Source of the DNA: Toxorhynchites rutilus septentrionalis
Lineage: Eukaryota > Arthropoda > Insecta > Diptera > Culicidae
Length of the DNA stretch: 64,000 nt
Direction of reading: 5' to 3'
Assembly: GCF_029784135.1 (NCBI RefSeq)
Contig: NC_073745.1
Span: 64,014,218-64,078,217, forward strand
The position numbers and the translations under genes are program-made. Under the pieces are notes generated by a model. That model was not told the DNA's origin and searched no databases. It saw only the letters and a list, made by a program, of their open reading frames with translations. Position 1 is the stretch's first letter. Each line of letters opens with the position of its first letter. Below are positions 23,385-34,409 of the stretch, in pieces.

Positions 23385-23549
23385 TGAGGGGAATCGATAA
23401 ATTTTGAATCACTTCGAAACACAATTTCAGTTCATGATTTTGTCAACCACGTGGAAAAAGGATGTTTCCTTCACATAGAACACATATTCATTACTGAATT
23501 GTCGATTTTCATTAGAAGCTCAATTTCAGAAACGCGCTCTGGTCATATA

Positions 23550-23704
23550 TAAAATCATTCTTCTTCTAATTTTCCAATTTTTTATGCCGTAACAACACTC
23601 CTTGAAGTGGGTTGTATATTGTGTCCAACTTTGAGCTCAATCGGTTCCGTACTTTTCGAGTTTTTGACGTGTACACAAACGAACAGAACATTTTTATATA
23701 TATA
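23550..23704 (-). mobile_element. Truncated mini-Helitron
   Basis: The sequence from CTTTGAGCTCAATCGGTTCC through ACTTTTCGAGTTTTTGACG to ACATTTTTATATATATAGA copies the 5' half of the element at 23170. The hairpin and CTAG end are missing. Confidence 0.6.
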
Positions 23705-24202
23705 GAAATTTGTATGGAGATTTCTGAAAAAAAAGTCTTACTGGTCACATCTTTGTGTGTAAATTCGTTGCGTTTGACATGTTTTTGAAACAGAAAAAAA
23801 ATTTCAGAGTTTGGCAAAAACTCTGCAATTTTTTAGAAAAATAGAAAATAGAAAAAAAATTGCAGAGTTTGTCAATCGTGATAATTTACACACTAAAATA
23901 TTACAGGTTAAACATTAGTAGAAATTTTTAAAAGAAAAAAATTTAAAAGTTATGATTTTTCCCCTGTAGCAGTGCCCTTCTTCCGATGTATGGGTGACTT
24001 GTTGGTAATTATATGTGCAATTCATAGAATTTTTAAAAAACATGTTTTTGAGACAAACGTAAGTTTAATTTTCAAAATAACTTTTTTTTGTTTGTTTAGT
24101 TAAATTTGTTTGATATTTTTGATTGAAAACTTGAATAATTTCTTACATTTCATTTTTAAACTAACATTTTGTAGGTCTTATAGTTTTTGAGTTAAGACTT
24201 AA

Positions 24203-24354
24203 CCCTTTCTCTACGAGCGTTATCTATAGACGACATCAGGGTGATACTGCACATCGATCACACCAGCGCGATATGCATACTTTTCGGCGCAGTGCTCCGT
24301 TCAGCCATTACACAGCACTCCGACGGAGTACACTGCCGTAGAGAACTCTAAATA
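24203..24354. mobile_element. Possible small TTAA-flanked MITE
   Basis: TTAA (24199-24202) precedes CCCTTTCTCTACGAGCG. About 130 bases later CCGTAGAGAACTCTAAATAT is followed by TTAA. CTCTACG and CGTAGAG are inverted, but the outer right end has decayed. It is similar in plan to the 112-bp element at 7208. Confidence 0.35.
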
Positions 24355-24540
24355 TTAAAAAAAATCGCTGTGAAAACTGCAAAATGTTGATTAGAGAATA
24401 AAATGTAGAAAATTATTATGTTTTCATTAAAGAATATTAAACAAGTTAATAAAAAAAATTGAAAAAAAAACATATTTTGAAAATTAAAAGCCATTTTTCT
24501 CAAATATATGTTTTTTTAATTCTGAATAAGATATACACAT

Positions 24541-25080
24541 TAGAGGGCCAACGAAAATGACCATCTCGAATATTCAAAGGGAACTTGATTAAAAACGTTG
24601 ATTTCAACGAAAAACTACCCTACTCAATCGGACTTCATTTAGTAGTGTCGGAGAGAGTAGAGGAAATTAGGATTTTCCAGGAGGCGATCTGGCGTAGTGG
24701 TAACATCCATACCTCTCACGCTAAAGGTCACGAGTTCAATTCTCTCTCCCGACATTCTTCCAAAAATGGAAGTAAAAAGTAACGAACCAGCCAAATGAGT
24801 TGAAAGTCACTATAATACAGAAAAGGGTTTTCCAAAAAAAATGTTGATGCCAAATGTCTTAAAATTGCATGAAACGTCGAGATTTACTGTTATCCCGAAA
24901 AAAAAATTCGTCAAAAATCGACTTTTCATACAAAAAAACCAACAAGTCAATTTTTTACCAAAAACAATTTTCGAGATAACAGTAAATCTCAACGTTTCAT
25001 GCAATTCTAAGACATTCAGCATTAAATTTTTTTTTTCAAAGACCCCGATTTCCTTTATCCCCCCTCCCATTCCCTTTATA
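24541..25080. repeat. AGGGTGCCAA-type element, diverged copy
   Basis: It begins TAGAGGGCCAACGAAAATGA and carries GATGCCAAATGTCTTAAAAT and its inverted partner near 25000, as in 8946-9966. It is interrupted by the SINE at 24680. The right end is not clear. Confidence 0.5.
24680..24827 (+). mobile_element. tRNA-derived SINE (family 2), 148 bp
   Basis: The head is GGAGGCGATCTGGCGTAGTG with A box TGGCGTAGTGGTAAC and B box GTCACGAGTTCAATTC. The body has ATTCTTCCAAAAATGGAAGT and the tail CACTATAATACAGAAAA. It is flanked by TTTTCCA on both sides (24673-24679 and 24828-24834). The second copy is at 53681. It is short and has a tRNA-like head, but is not a tRNA gene. Confidence 0.8.
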
Positions 25081-25082
25081 AC

Positions 25083-25790
25083 ACCTTAGAAATTAGTAAC
25101 TTTTACGTTTTTCACTTCCAAAATGTTATTTAAATCCACTAATTTAGATGTTCCACTACTACATCCTGTACCACATTTTCTCATTTTCCAAATGAAATCA
25201 AAATGAATTGTCCTACGTAGTGTACTTTTCAATATAGAGCCGCGTCCGAATAAGGCAACAGCTTCCGAAACAAAAAAAAAAACTATAACTCTGTCATCAT
25301 TGAAATTCGAACATATGTGAGATGGATTTTTTCTCATCAAATATGATCGTCTATCACCTCCTGAGAGATTCAGGAAAAAAAAAATTTTTATTTGAGAAAG
25401 ATGTTTACTGACGTGCTCCCGTGACCGAGTGGTTAGCGTCACACATTACGATGCCGGGGGTTCGGGTTCGATTCCCGTTCTGGTCGGAAAATTTTTCGTC
25501 ATGGAAATTTCCTCCGACTTGCACTGTGATCACGAGTATTCCAGAGCTTGTCACTCAGAATGCATTCAAGGCGTGTTATTTGGCATAGAAATCACGACTA
25601 AGTACTAATAAAAATGACGCTCGTTGAGACGACGAAGTTCCTCTAGGAACATTAGTGCCATTTAAAAAGAAGTTTTCTGACTTTAAGGGGATGAATCAAA
25701 AATTATATTTTTCTTTTATATCCAATAAACGAAAAATATATGCATAAAAACAGATAAAAAAGAATTTTTTTGACTCGATTTTATATAGGA
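25083..25790. repeat. Interspersed repeat family D, copy 2
   Basis: Opposite in orientation to 18219-18720, and split by the SINE at 25413. The flanks GTTTACTGAC and GTTTTCTGACTTTAAGGGGA together match the uninterrupted 18226-18260 region. Confidence 0.6.
25413..25671 (+). mobile_element. tRNA-derived SINE (family 1), 259 bp
   Basis: The same body as 22617, with A box TGACCGAGTGGTTAGCG and B box GGTTCGATTCC. The 10-bp flanks GTTTACTGAC and GTTTTCTGAC differ at one base and correspond to a single uninterrupted site in the family D copy at 18226-18260, confirming the insertion. Confidence 0.8.
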
Positions 25791-26155
25791 CTAGCTGACC
25801 CGGCAAACTTCGTCCCGCCTAAAATTTGTTTTTTTTTTTGTTATCAAATACCTTCAAACATTCACGTTTTCTTACTAAGCGCAAGTTCATGAGTCCAATC
25901 GCAGAGCTGTTCATTGATTGATCATCTAATCGACCCCATTGAATTTACCTTTTACTAAAAAATTCCTAGTATTTCTACCAAAACTCATCATTATAATATC
26001 AGATTATTTTTAGACAAAATTCTCGTTCAAGATTTTTCAACCACTTGCAAATAACATGTTTCTCGGTTACATGGAATAAATGTTCGATACGAAAAATATG
26101 ATAGAACAAAGAAAGACCCCTCCCCTCTTCTCTTCTTAGAGAGGGGGATGAAGTT
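25791..26155 (-). mobile_element. Helitron-type 3' end, truncated
   Basis: Plus-strand CTAGCTGACCCGGCAAACTT is the complement of the family 3' end. The following AAACATTCACGTTTTCTTAC and GAGTCCAATCGCAGAGCTGT match 17268 and 63428. The 5' TC terminus is missing; the copy ends in a GAGAGGGGGATG tract, where family E begins. Confidence 0.65.
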
Positions 26156-26930
26156 GTTGTTAGAAAAACTATTGTAAAAGTGCCCATTTTCCGATGTATG
26201 GATGACTTGTTGGAAATGGTAATAGTTATTCACATATTTTTTTAAGATTTTTTTTTTAAATACGTTGTTGAGAAAAATGAGTTTGAATTTTGAAAATATG
26301 TTTTTACAGTGTATTTTTTTAATTTTTTTAGGATTGTTTTTTATTAAATTTTGAACAATTTCAATTTGTTCGACCAACATTTTTTCACTATATCGCTATA
26401 TTTAAGATTAGTTGTAATTTAAAAAACATGAAAAAGTTGTTGTTAGAAAAACTATTGTAAAAGTGCCCATTTTCCGATGTATGGATGACTTGTTGGAAAT
26501 TGTAATTGTTATTCACATATTTTTTTTAGATTTTTTTTTTAAATACGTTGTTGAGAAAAATGAGTTTCAATTTTGAAAATATGTTTTTACAGTGTAATTT
26601 TTTAAGGATTGTTTTTTATTAAATTTTAAACAATTTCAATTTGTTCGACCAAATTTTCTAGGTATTATAGTGTTTTAGTTATATTTTTTTTGTAAAAAGT
26701 CTAAAAGTCTAAATTTTTTTTGAATATTTCAAGAATGTAAAATTGCTTAAGTGACCAATGTCTTCACACCCACAACGTTTCACTGTAATCTGAGATATTG
26801 TTACCAATGGTCAGTCGAGTTGGCCCGAAATTCGTCTGTATTTAAGAAAATCGTTGCTTTTGAACCGCTTAAGTGGTTTTCGATCTCACACCAACGATTG
26901 TAAGTATTAAAGTGAGAAAAAAAACTATGA
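26156..26930. repeat. Family E, copy 2, with a 282-bp tandem duplication
   Basis: AAAACTATTGTAAAAGTGCC followed by CATTTTCCGATGTATGGATG occurs at 26165 and again at 26447, with matching sequence in between. The right part (26740-26800) is the inverted AAGACATTGGTCA segment of the family. It is non-coding. Confidence 0.65.
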
Positions 26931-26967
26931 GTCTCAAAAACGAAAAGTACAATAAGTAAAAGTATTA

Positions 26968-27876
26968 CCGTAAACCGGGGGCAAATTGATCACTAATTTC
27001 AGAAAAATTTGAATATTTCCGATTTTTTTTGATAAATTTATTCCCAATTATTTTTAAAATCAGTACTGGTGCTAAGGTCACAAAACATTATGGTAAGTTT
27101 TGTTCGAAAAATCCCTAAGCGTTAATTTGGAAAATTTTTAGCATAAAATTTTAAAATGTAGCTTCGAGGTGAAATTGATCAATCTATATTTTTCAGGATT
27201 TTATAGCATCGTATGCACAAAAATGTATAAAAATCAATTATTTCTTCACCTACGGCCATTTTAATGATAATTCAAGGGTTTGAGGTTACAAAATCCCGAT
27301 TTAATCCACCTAAAGGTGTGGTCATGCCTTTCCATAACTCGATTTAAACACTGATTTGCAGGTCATCCGGAGACCATTCGGGTTATCCTCATGTGGCCAA
27401 AAACCCTTAAAGTGGTCACCAATGAGCTAGTTGTGACAAACCAAGACGTTCGATATGTCGCATGATGGGATTCGGTTCTGGTTATTCGTGGTCCTTTTTT
27501 GTAAAACAGTTTTTTCTCACTTGTTTGAATAGTAATAACAAGTATTTTATTACTTATTTTAACTCATCAAGTATCGGCTAGAAGTGAATTAATTGTTTAG
27601 CGTCTATAACTATTGTTTTGATGTGTTGAAAATATGTTTTTTACCATAGTTAAAAATGGAAACGGAAATGCTATTCCGAAAAATGTTACTTTCCATGCAA
27701 TTTAATAAGTGATTCGTTGAGAGCCATTCACAAAAAGAACCCTCAGATGATTATTGAAATGTCAGATTAAAAAATATTAAAACTAAATTGCATAACATCT
27801 CTGAATATTAATGTTTGTTTTCAGTAATACGTTTGATCAATTTCACCCCGGTGATCAATTTGCCCCCGGATGACGG
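26968..27876. mobile_element. MITE (CCGGGGGCAAATTGATCAC family) with inner insertion
   Basis: Both ends match 7943-8574. In the related copy CCACCTAAAACTTTAATATG runs on to TTTAGCG. Here TAAA at 27314 is followed by about 280 unrelated bases before AATTGTTTAGCG. The inserted piece includes GGTCATCCGGAGACCATTCG and GTGGCCAAAAACCC. It has no clear terminal repeats and I cannot identify it. Confidence 0.65.
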
Positions 27877-27879
27877 CAC

Positions 27880-28540
27880 TGAAATATAAAATGAATCCGA
27901 AATCTGAATCTGGGATCAAAACCTGGAATCTGATTTGAAATCTGATTTTAAATTTCATTGCCATCAGTAATCTGGATAAGGAATCGGAAATATGAGATTC
28001 AAATCTATAGATGTAAATTATTTTTGAAATCAGTAAATCTACCGTGAATCCGTCTGAATCTGTATCCGGAAACTAGAAATCAAACCCATAATGATTCTGC
28101 AATCGGATAACTGGACATGACATTTGAACTCTGGAATCGGGAAATGCAAATCAATTATTTGAACTGTGTTTGGGATCTGAAACCAGAAATTAGATTGGGA
28201 ATCTTGATATGAAGTTCGAATTTGATCCATAATTTGTTATTCGAATTCTGTATCGAATCTCGAATCATAAATCTTGAATCATGAATCTAGAAACAGAATC
28301 TTGAACATGAATTTAGAGAATGAATGAAAACCCCATTGAATCTGCAGAAGCTTGAATCTGTAGAATCTATAATTTAGAGTCCAGAATCTGCAATCACTAT
28401 TCGGAATCTCAAACTTGTAGGCAAATATTCAACTATGGATCTTCAAGACTTCTACAATTTTGTATGCAAATCAGAAGCCTGAATCAGATTTTTCGAAACT
28501 GAAATGCAAATCTAAATCATGTAGAGTAAAGGGTAAAGAC
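27880..28540. repeat. Degenerate GAATCTG-rich simple sequence
   Basis: Words such as GAATCTGAAATC and GAATCTAGAATC drift along the tract. No frame of interest. Confidence 0.55.
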
Positions 28541-29519
28541 AACCCAGGATTTTGCATGTGGGTGAACAAGATCTTTTCGCGAACGAGTTGTTGATTTACT
28601 TCCATGTCAATTGAGAACTGCAAAACTGAGCGGATGTAAACAAACACTCTAAAGAGAAACTGGTCAAAATTTGGTTAATTTCGGTCAAGGAAAAAATTGG
28701 AAGTGTCGCAATAATTACCGACCCCACTGCAATGTGTTATTAAGGAAGCAGATTATTTACAAATAAGTTACTTATATTTGTAGGGTCGCTAACATTTTTG
28801 ATGTTGTAAGCTGCCCAAAAATGTGGATATAAAAAATTCGTTTTTTTCAATTTTTTTCCGACAGGGATTCTCATTTATGCTCAATTTTTTCAAATCCCGC
28901 GAGAATGGCTGTTAAGCTCTAACAGCCATTCTCGCGGGATTTTTCACGAGATTTTTAGGATTAAATTGAAAATTCAACTTCAGAGTCAGATATAAACATT
29001 TGAATACATGACTTATTGTTTTCCAGATCAAAACCTTTCAAGAACTTATGAGGAGTGATCCTTTGAATAGTAGATGCAGCTTACAAGCAGTGTGATTGAT
29101 TTGAAGAGCTTAAACGAGCAGTATCCTGTGCGTAGAATGAGATACACACTATAAAATGGCGCAGCTTGGTCAAAACCACCCCGAATGCGTTATTTGAACT
29201 GAATGAGAACTAAAAATGACCCATGAATTAGAAACTTATGTAATTCATGTGAAATTGACGTTAATTTTGTAAAGGAGTGAGAGTTTTTCCATCTGGTTTT
29301 ATAGTTATGAAACACTGGAATTTTAGCTTTTTGAATGTTTCGCGCCTGAACACAACAATAAAGTTCAAATGGCCAGCCTTTTGAATGAAGATTGTTGTTA
29401 TATCCTACACTATATACATCAATTCAACCGACTTCTTACATATCTCTGGAAACTCAGAAAAAAATTGTGGATCTATAGTTGTGACACGCAGGTTACTAGG
29501 CCGAGATTGTGATAAGAAT
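28541..29519. other. Mostly single-copy, no gene recognised
   Basis: Contains the perfect hairpin at 28892. The rest shows no repeat family, RNA gene or credible frame. Confidence 0.35.
28892..28942. other. Perfect 23-bp hairpin with 5-nt loop
   Basis: 28892-28914 (AAATCCCGCGAGAATGGCTG then TTA) is the exact complement of 28920-28942, around the loop AGCTC. There is no mismatch, and pairing stops cleanly at both ends. It is GC-richer than the surroundings. The partial echo CACGAGATTTTT follows at 28944. It may be a structured RNA or the remains of a tiny palindromic element; the sequence alone does not decide. Confidence 0.85.
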
Positions 29520-29880
29520 TCTGATTGAAATTCGAACTCCAAATTCAACTTTCCTGATTGTGAATTTCAGTTTTGGAGATTCAATAATAAGAAATGGGCT
29601 ACCAGATTCAAATTGAGAATGTACCCTTTCAATTCAAATTGCTGATTCAACTTCCTTATTCAAGATTCAAATTCAAATTCCAGATTTAGACTTCGAATTC
29701 GCATTCAGGATTCACACTCCAAATTTAAATTCAAACTCTAGATCCCTGATTCCAGTTTCCAGATTTCTAATTTCAAATTGCAGATTCTAGAACCTAATCC
29801 AGATCTGGATTGCAAATACACAGGTTGCCAGAATATCGGATTGCGATTGTTGGTTACAAATTTGTGTTTCCGGATTCTAT
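29520..29880. repeat. Degenerate ATTC-rich simple sequence
   Basis: Irregular ATTCAAATTC and GATTCCAG words, probably eroded microsatellite. Confidence 0.5.
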
Positions 29881-29900
29881 TTTTTAGATTTAATATGTTT

Positions 29901-30372
29901 TTTTTATCCCATTTATTTATTTTAGGCTCATTAGCATTTTAGCTGTAACAGAGCCAAATTTTAATCGTGTACATGTCACATGGTTATCATATCTATAATT
30001 AGTACATTACACAGTTGCCATTCGCCAGTATTCCTTCTATACCATTACATATAGTACATTTACACAGTAGCCATTTAGACGTAAGAGTTTTCTTTCTGTT
30101 CTTCCATTATCCAGGACAGCGGAGACAGTTGATTGATCATTGTTGAGTTATTTATAGAACAGCAGCCCGATGTGTCTTGCAGAGCAGAGCAAATGTATGG
30201 ATGAATCGATCTTATTTCGACCGTGGATCGATCTCCATCGCTGATGATTGTTGCGTGGACGTAGCTATTCTGTAACAACACAAAGATGGTCAATGAGGGT
30301 CCTGAGTTTTGAACTCACGATCGATCGCTTACTAAGCGAACGCGCAACCAATGTGGCTACGGAGATCCCCGT
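29901..30372 (-). mobile_element. tRNA-derived SINE (Feilai-like), 472 bp
   Basis: The minus-strand head is GGGGATCTCCGTAGCCACAT, followed by TTGGTTGCGCGTTCGC and B-box-like GTGAGTTCAAAACTC. The tail carries GAGCCTAAAATAAATAAATG and A-rich sequence. It is flanked by the perfect 11-bp duplication TTTAATATGTT (29890-29900 and 30373-30383). The length and tail fit the Feilai type of Aedes SINE as I remember it, so the family name is tentative. A 72-codon frame on the minus strand is incidental. Confidence 0.8.
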
Positions 30373-30739
30373 TTTAATATGTTGACCTCAGATTTTCAAA
30401 ATGTGTAGGTTCTTCATGTGGCAGTATCCGTTTGTACAAAATTTAATTCAGTAGATTCCGGACATTAATTTCAGTTTTTTATTTCCGATGTAAACTGTTC
30501 CAGTTGTGATTCACATTCTACTCTAATCGTCTTCCAACCTGGAATCAGATTTCATATTCCAGGAACAGATACACATCTGGATTCTATATACGAAATGCAG
30601 CTTTCAGAGTTGAATTCGACAACCAACTTTCAGATTCTCATTACGGAATCCAAATAACAGCGGAATCATTCTGTCGGTTACGTTCTTAGATTCCAGATAT
30701 AGATTCGAAAGTTCAGATATAGACTGCATTTTTTATTGA

Positions 30740-30985
30740 TTCTTGATGCTTGATTCTTGATTCATGATTCCTGATTCCTGATTCTTGATTCCTGATTTCT
30801 GATTTCTGATTTCTGATTTTTGATTCCTGATTTCTGATTTCTGATTTCTGATTTCTGATTTCTGATTCCTGATTTCTGATTTCTGATTTCTGATTTCTGA
30901 TTCCTGATTCCTGAATCCTTATTCCTGAATCCTGATTCCTGATTCCTGATTCCTGATTCCTGATTCTTTATTCTTGATTCTTGAT
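30740..30985. repeat. (TGATTYC)n heptamer microsatellite
   Basis: About 35 units of TGATTTC or TGATTCC, in blocks (T-rich version first, C-rich version later), ending in CTTGATTCTTGATTC. Confidence 0.85.
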
Positions 30986-31179
30986 TCGTATTTTTTTAAA
31001 CATACCGTCATAATATGATGCTTCAGAAAAATTTTGTTATCCAAAATTTGCATCTTCAGATATATGGATGGCTCACTGGTTATTGTATGGACTAGAGAGT
31101 TTTCAGAATAAGGTACTTTATCAAAAACATGCATCAATCGTTTTTTTGGGAAACAAGTTGAAAGATTCGTCTGTACCAA

Positions 31180-31560
31180 TTTTTCAGATCTAGAGAATTT
31201 TTACAAAAAAAATACATTTTCGAGAAAAAAATAAAATTTAATTTATAAAATATTGTTTTCAGTATAATTTTTTTATATTTTTCATGAAAATTGATACAAC
31301 TGTAAATCTCATAGTTTTAAAGTATTTTTTTTTTCTTTCTTAACTTTGAGATAAACGCTTTTATTCTTTTTAAAACGTAGTCTATTTTTTCAGATTTCAA
31401 GTATGCAAAGTTGCTTAAATGACCAATGTCTTTAAACCCACAACGTTCCACCAAGATATGAGATTGTGCTGCCAATTTATAAGACGAGTGGGCATGAAAT
31501 TCGTCAAATATAGTTTGAGTAACCGATCGCCGAGGAGACTTTTTATACATACATCTTGAA
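31180..31560. repeat. Family E, copy 3 (inverted part)
   Basis: TTTCAAGTATGCAAAGTTGC then TTAAATGACCAATGTCTTTA matches the complement of the 22560-22616 segment, with the same CCCACAACGTTCCACC continuation. Confidence 0.55.
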
Positions 31561-31879
31561 ATTTCGAGAAAAATGATTCCTATAATTTTTTTCTTCAATT
31601 GTTAGATCATTTGATGATCGAAAAAATGATGAATCATCAGAAGAACTCGAGAGCGATCAAAACCATTCAAGTGTGATCATATTTTCATATCAGATATGTA
31701 TTTTCAGCGCAGCAACAACCACTCGGATTCGAACAACACAACCACACTGCGTGTCGTTTAGTAAACAATAACCTTTGAGAAAATATTGACATGTTTGAGG
31801 GAGTGAGCTATACACACAGTCTCTCCATTTTGATCCATCAATAAATTTGTTTACATCAATCATAAAATCATCCAACGTG

Positions 31880-32497
31880 TTTTGCTTCGTTCCGTCGCTT
31901 GGTGGTCACAACCGTTTAACGGTAATAAAAAAAAATCAACCTCGAGGAGCGTGAACCAATTCCGACGCCCTCGCCTCGCCTAATGATCCGTGTGGTCAGC
32001 AGCAAGTACGACAAACCAGTCGTACCCCACCCGAAAACCCGTTTCGATTTGCTTACTCAACAACATTCACCACATCGAGACGGGAAAAAAGACACATATG
32101 AACACGAAATAAAACCAAACGATTAAAGTTTCCGTTTATAGAGCTGGGGAGCATACTTCCGCTGATCAGCGATTATTGCAGCGGTTTCATTATGGACCCA
32201 ATAAGCACCCGGGAAAGTGGGACAAGAACCCTCTCGGAATGGGTTTCATTAGTGCCCGATTACTGTGCAATAACCACACTGCCACCGCAACCAAAGAACG
32301 ACAGTCATTACTACCAAATGGAGTCATGAGTGTGTACTTAGTTTATGCACTTACAAACGTTTTCTGATGACAATTTTTTTAATGTTTTAGAAAAGCGACC
32401 GAAAGAACCTTTCATGACAGAGAGAAATGCTAACGCCATAGAGAAAGAAACCCATTCAAAAATAAAAATAAACCCTTCTCGTCGTCTCGCGTTGGAC
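31880..32497. other. Repeat-poor block, no recognised gene
   Basis: Balanced composition, with words like GACGCCCTCGCCTCGCC and AAGTACGACAAACCAGTCGT. Short overlapping frames near 32.2-32.5 kb show no domain. It ends at the AGTA flank of the family A element. Confidence 0.35.
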
Positions 32498-33473
32498 AGT
32501 AGAGCAATTCCAAATGTAATCGACAAATCACTAAACATGAGTATTTTTTATTCGAATGAATGTTTGTATTCCGTTCGGGTTGGGGGAAATATGAGTTTTT
32601 CACAGCAATTGGAAATTTTTAGACTCAAGTTTAATCTTTGGAAAGGGCGTATCGATTTTAGTAAGTGAAATCTTTGATAATTTATATCTCAGAAACTATC
32701 AGTCGTACCGGAATAGTGTTTTTAAAAGAGTTATAGAGTATTGATGTTAAAACGTGAAAAAAAATATACACTGAGAAAAAAAAATCAGTACTTTTTTTAA
32801 TTTACAAAAAAAAACTTTAATTTGCAATATCTAAAATATGTATTTTTAAATTGTTTCATATAAAATAGAAGTCATGTAGAAAATTTAAAAAATGAGTCCA
32901 TAATAGTAAAACTATTTTTGGTTAAACTTTGTGGAACATCGAATTTTTATGAAATTTTTGAAACTTTTAATTTTTGTATATTAACTCTTTGTGCTCGTCT
33001 GTCTGCTCTCAGCCACCACAGCAAGTAACCATGCTTATCTTATATTTTACTCAACCAAGTATCAGTTTATGCTTTTCCTAAACGTAGCTTGATATCTAGT
33101 GAACCTGTTCACGAATCAATACGGTGCTCTCAAGAGTAATAAATAACGGTACTCAGTATCAAACAAAGTATTCACCCACATAAAATAACACACAGTGCAG
33201 TGAATGCATAGGAATGTGGGACAAAAATCATAACAGCAGTATTTAGCCATTGTAAATCTTCGGTATGATGGAAAAAATTGTCCATTAGTATCAGAACTAC
33301 TGTTTACATAAATGTCTCATGTTATTTGAATAATCGCATAAGTGTCTCAAGCGACAAAATCTTCGTTCATCTGAAGTGAAAAGTTCTGATCATTTCAGAT
33401 ACACAGAAATCATTATTTGAATAACTACTGATTCAAATTATGTTGAAGTAGTTAGGACATATACAGGGCGGAC

Positions 33474-34409
33474 TCGATTATATACAGTCTCTGATTTCTT
33501 TTCACTGTATAGATATAATCGAATCCTGTATATAATCGAGTCCAGATTTTCTCAGGAGGTGATAGACGATCATACCACCTTAACGTTGGAAAGCTACATT
33601 TTTCTTGAAATAAGCCATATTTGAATAATAGAAAAAAAAATTTCAAATCTATATATATAAAAATGGAGTGATGTCTGTCTGTCTGTCTGATTCTTATAGA
33701 CTCGGAAACTACTGAACCGATCGACATGAAAATTGGTATGTAGGGGTTTTTGGGGCCGGGGAAGGTTTTCGTGATATTTTGAGACCCATCCCGCCTCTCT
33801 AAGGGGGGGCTGCCATACAAATGAAACACAAATTTCTGCATTACTCGGAAATTAACCAAGCAAACGAAACCAAAGTTGGCATGTGAAAGTTTTAGGGTGC
33901 AATAAATGTTTCTATGATGGTTAGACAGTCCTTCCCCCACTCAAAGGGGGGCTGCCATACAAATGAAACACAATTTTCTGCATTACTCGAGAATTAATCA
34001 AGCAAATGAAACCAAATTTGGCATGTGGAGGTTTTAGGATGCAATAAATGTTTCTATGGTGTCAAGATACTCCTTCCCCCTCTCTTAGAGGGGGCTGCCG
34101 TACAAATGAAACACAAATTTTTGCATTACCCGAGAATTAATCAAGCAAATTAAACCAAATTAGGCATATGGAAACTTTAGGGTGCAATGTATGTTTCTAT
34201 GGTGGTTAGATACCCCTCCCCCCTCTCTTAGGGGTGGCTGCCATACAAATAAAACACAAATTTCTGCATTACTCGAGAATTAATCAAGTAAATGGGCGGG
34301 ACGAAGTTTGCCGGGTTAGCTAGTTGTATATAAATTATAATAAATTGTCGAGTCGAAAATTGTATACAATCACACATAATCGAGTCTGTATATAATCGAG
34401 TCCGACCTG
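33474..34409. mobile_element. pogo-type MITE (family B) carrying a Helitron
   Basis: The ends are CAGGGCGGACTCGATTATAT and the complement of CAGGTCGGACTCGATTATAT, with TA on both sides (33472-33473 and 34410-34411). Sub-terminal copies of TATATAATCGAGTC repeat the end. Without the Helitron at 33658-34323 the element is about 270 bp. CAG ends, TA target and a TCGATTAT core are reminiscent of pogo-group elements, but no transposase is present. Confidence 0.6.
33658..34323 (+). mobile_element. Non-autonomous Helitron-type element, 666 bp
   Basis: It starts TCTATATATATAAAAATGG after A and ends GCCGGGTTAGCTAG before T. The interior has GTCTGTCTGTCTG, GGGGCCGGGGAAGG and four minisatellite units with CTCCCCC/GGGGGG tracts. 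It is nearly colinear with 4722-5400 on the other strand, so the two copies are recent. Open frames in it come from the repeats. Confidence 0.75.

Noticed and set aside
24680..24760. A second tRNA-like gene
   Set aside because: The same head recurs at 53681, with a shared body and perfect 11-bp duplications there. It is a SINE.
28892..28942. Rho-independent terminator
   Set aside because: A T-run follows the stem, but the window is animal nuclear DNA with no bacterial genes.
33452..33940. 162-codon minus-strand frame, matching a shorter frame at 5106
   Set aside because: Both lie in Helitron minisatellite DNA. The similarity comes from the repeat, and the frames break at different points.
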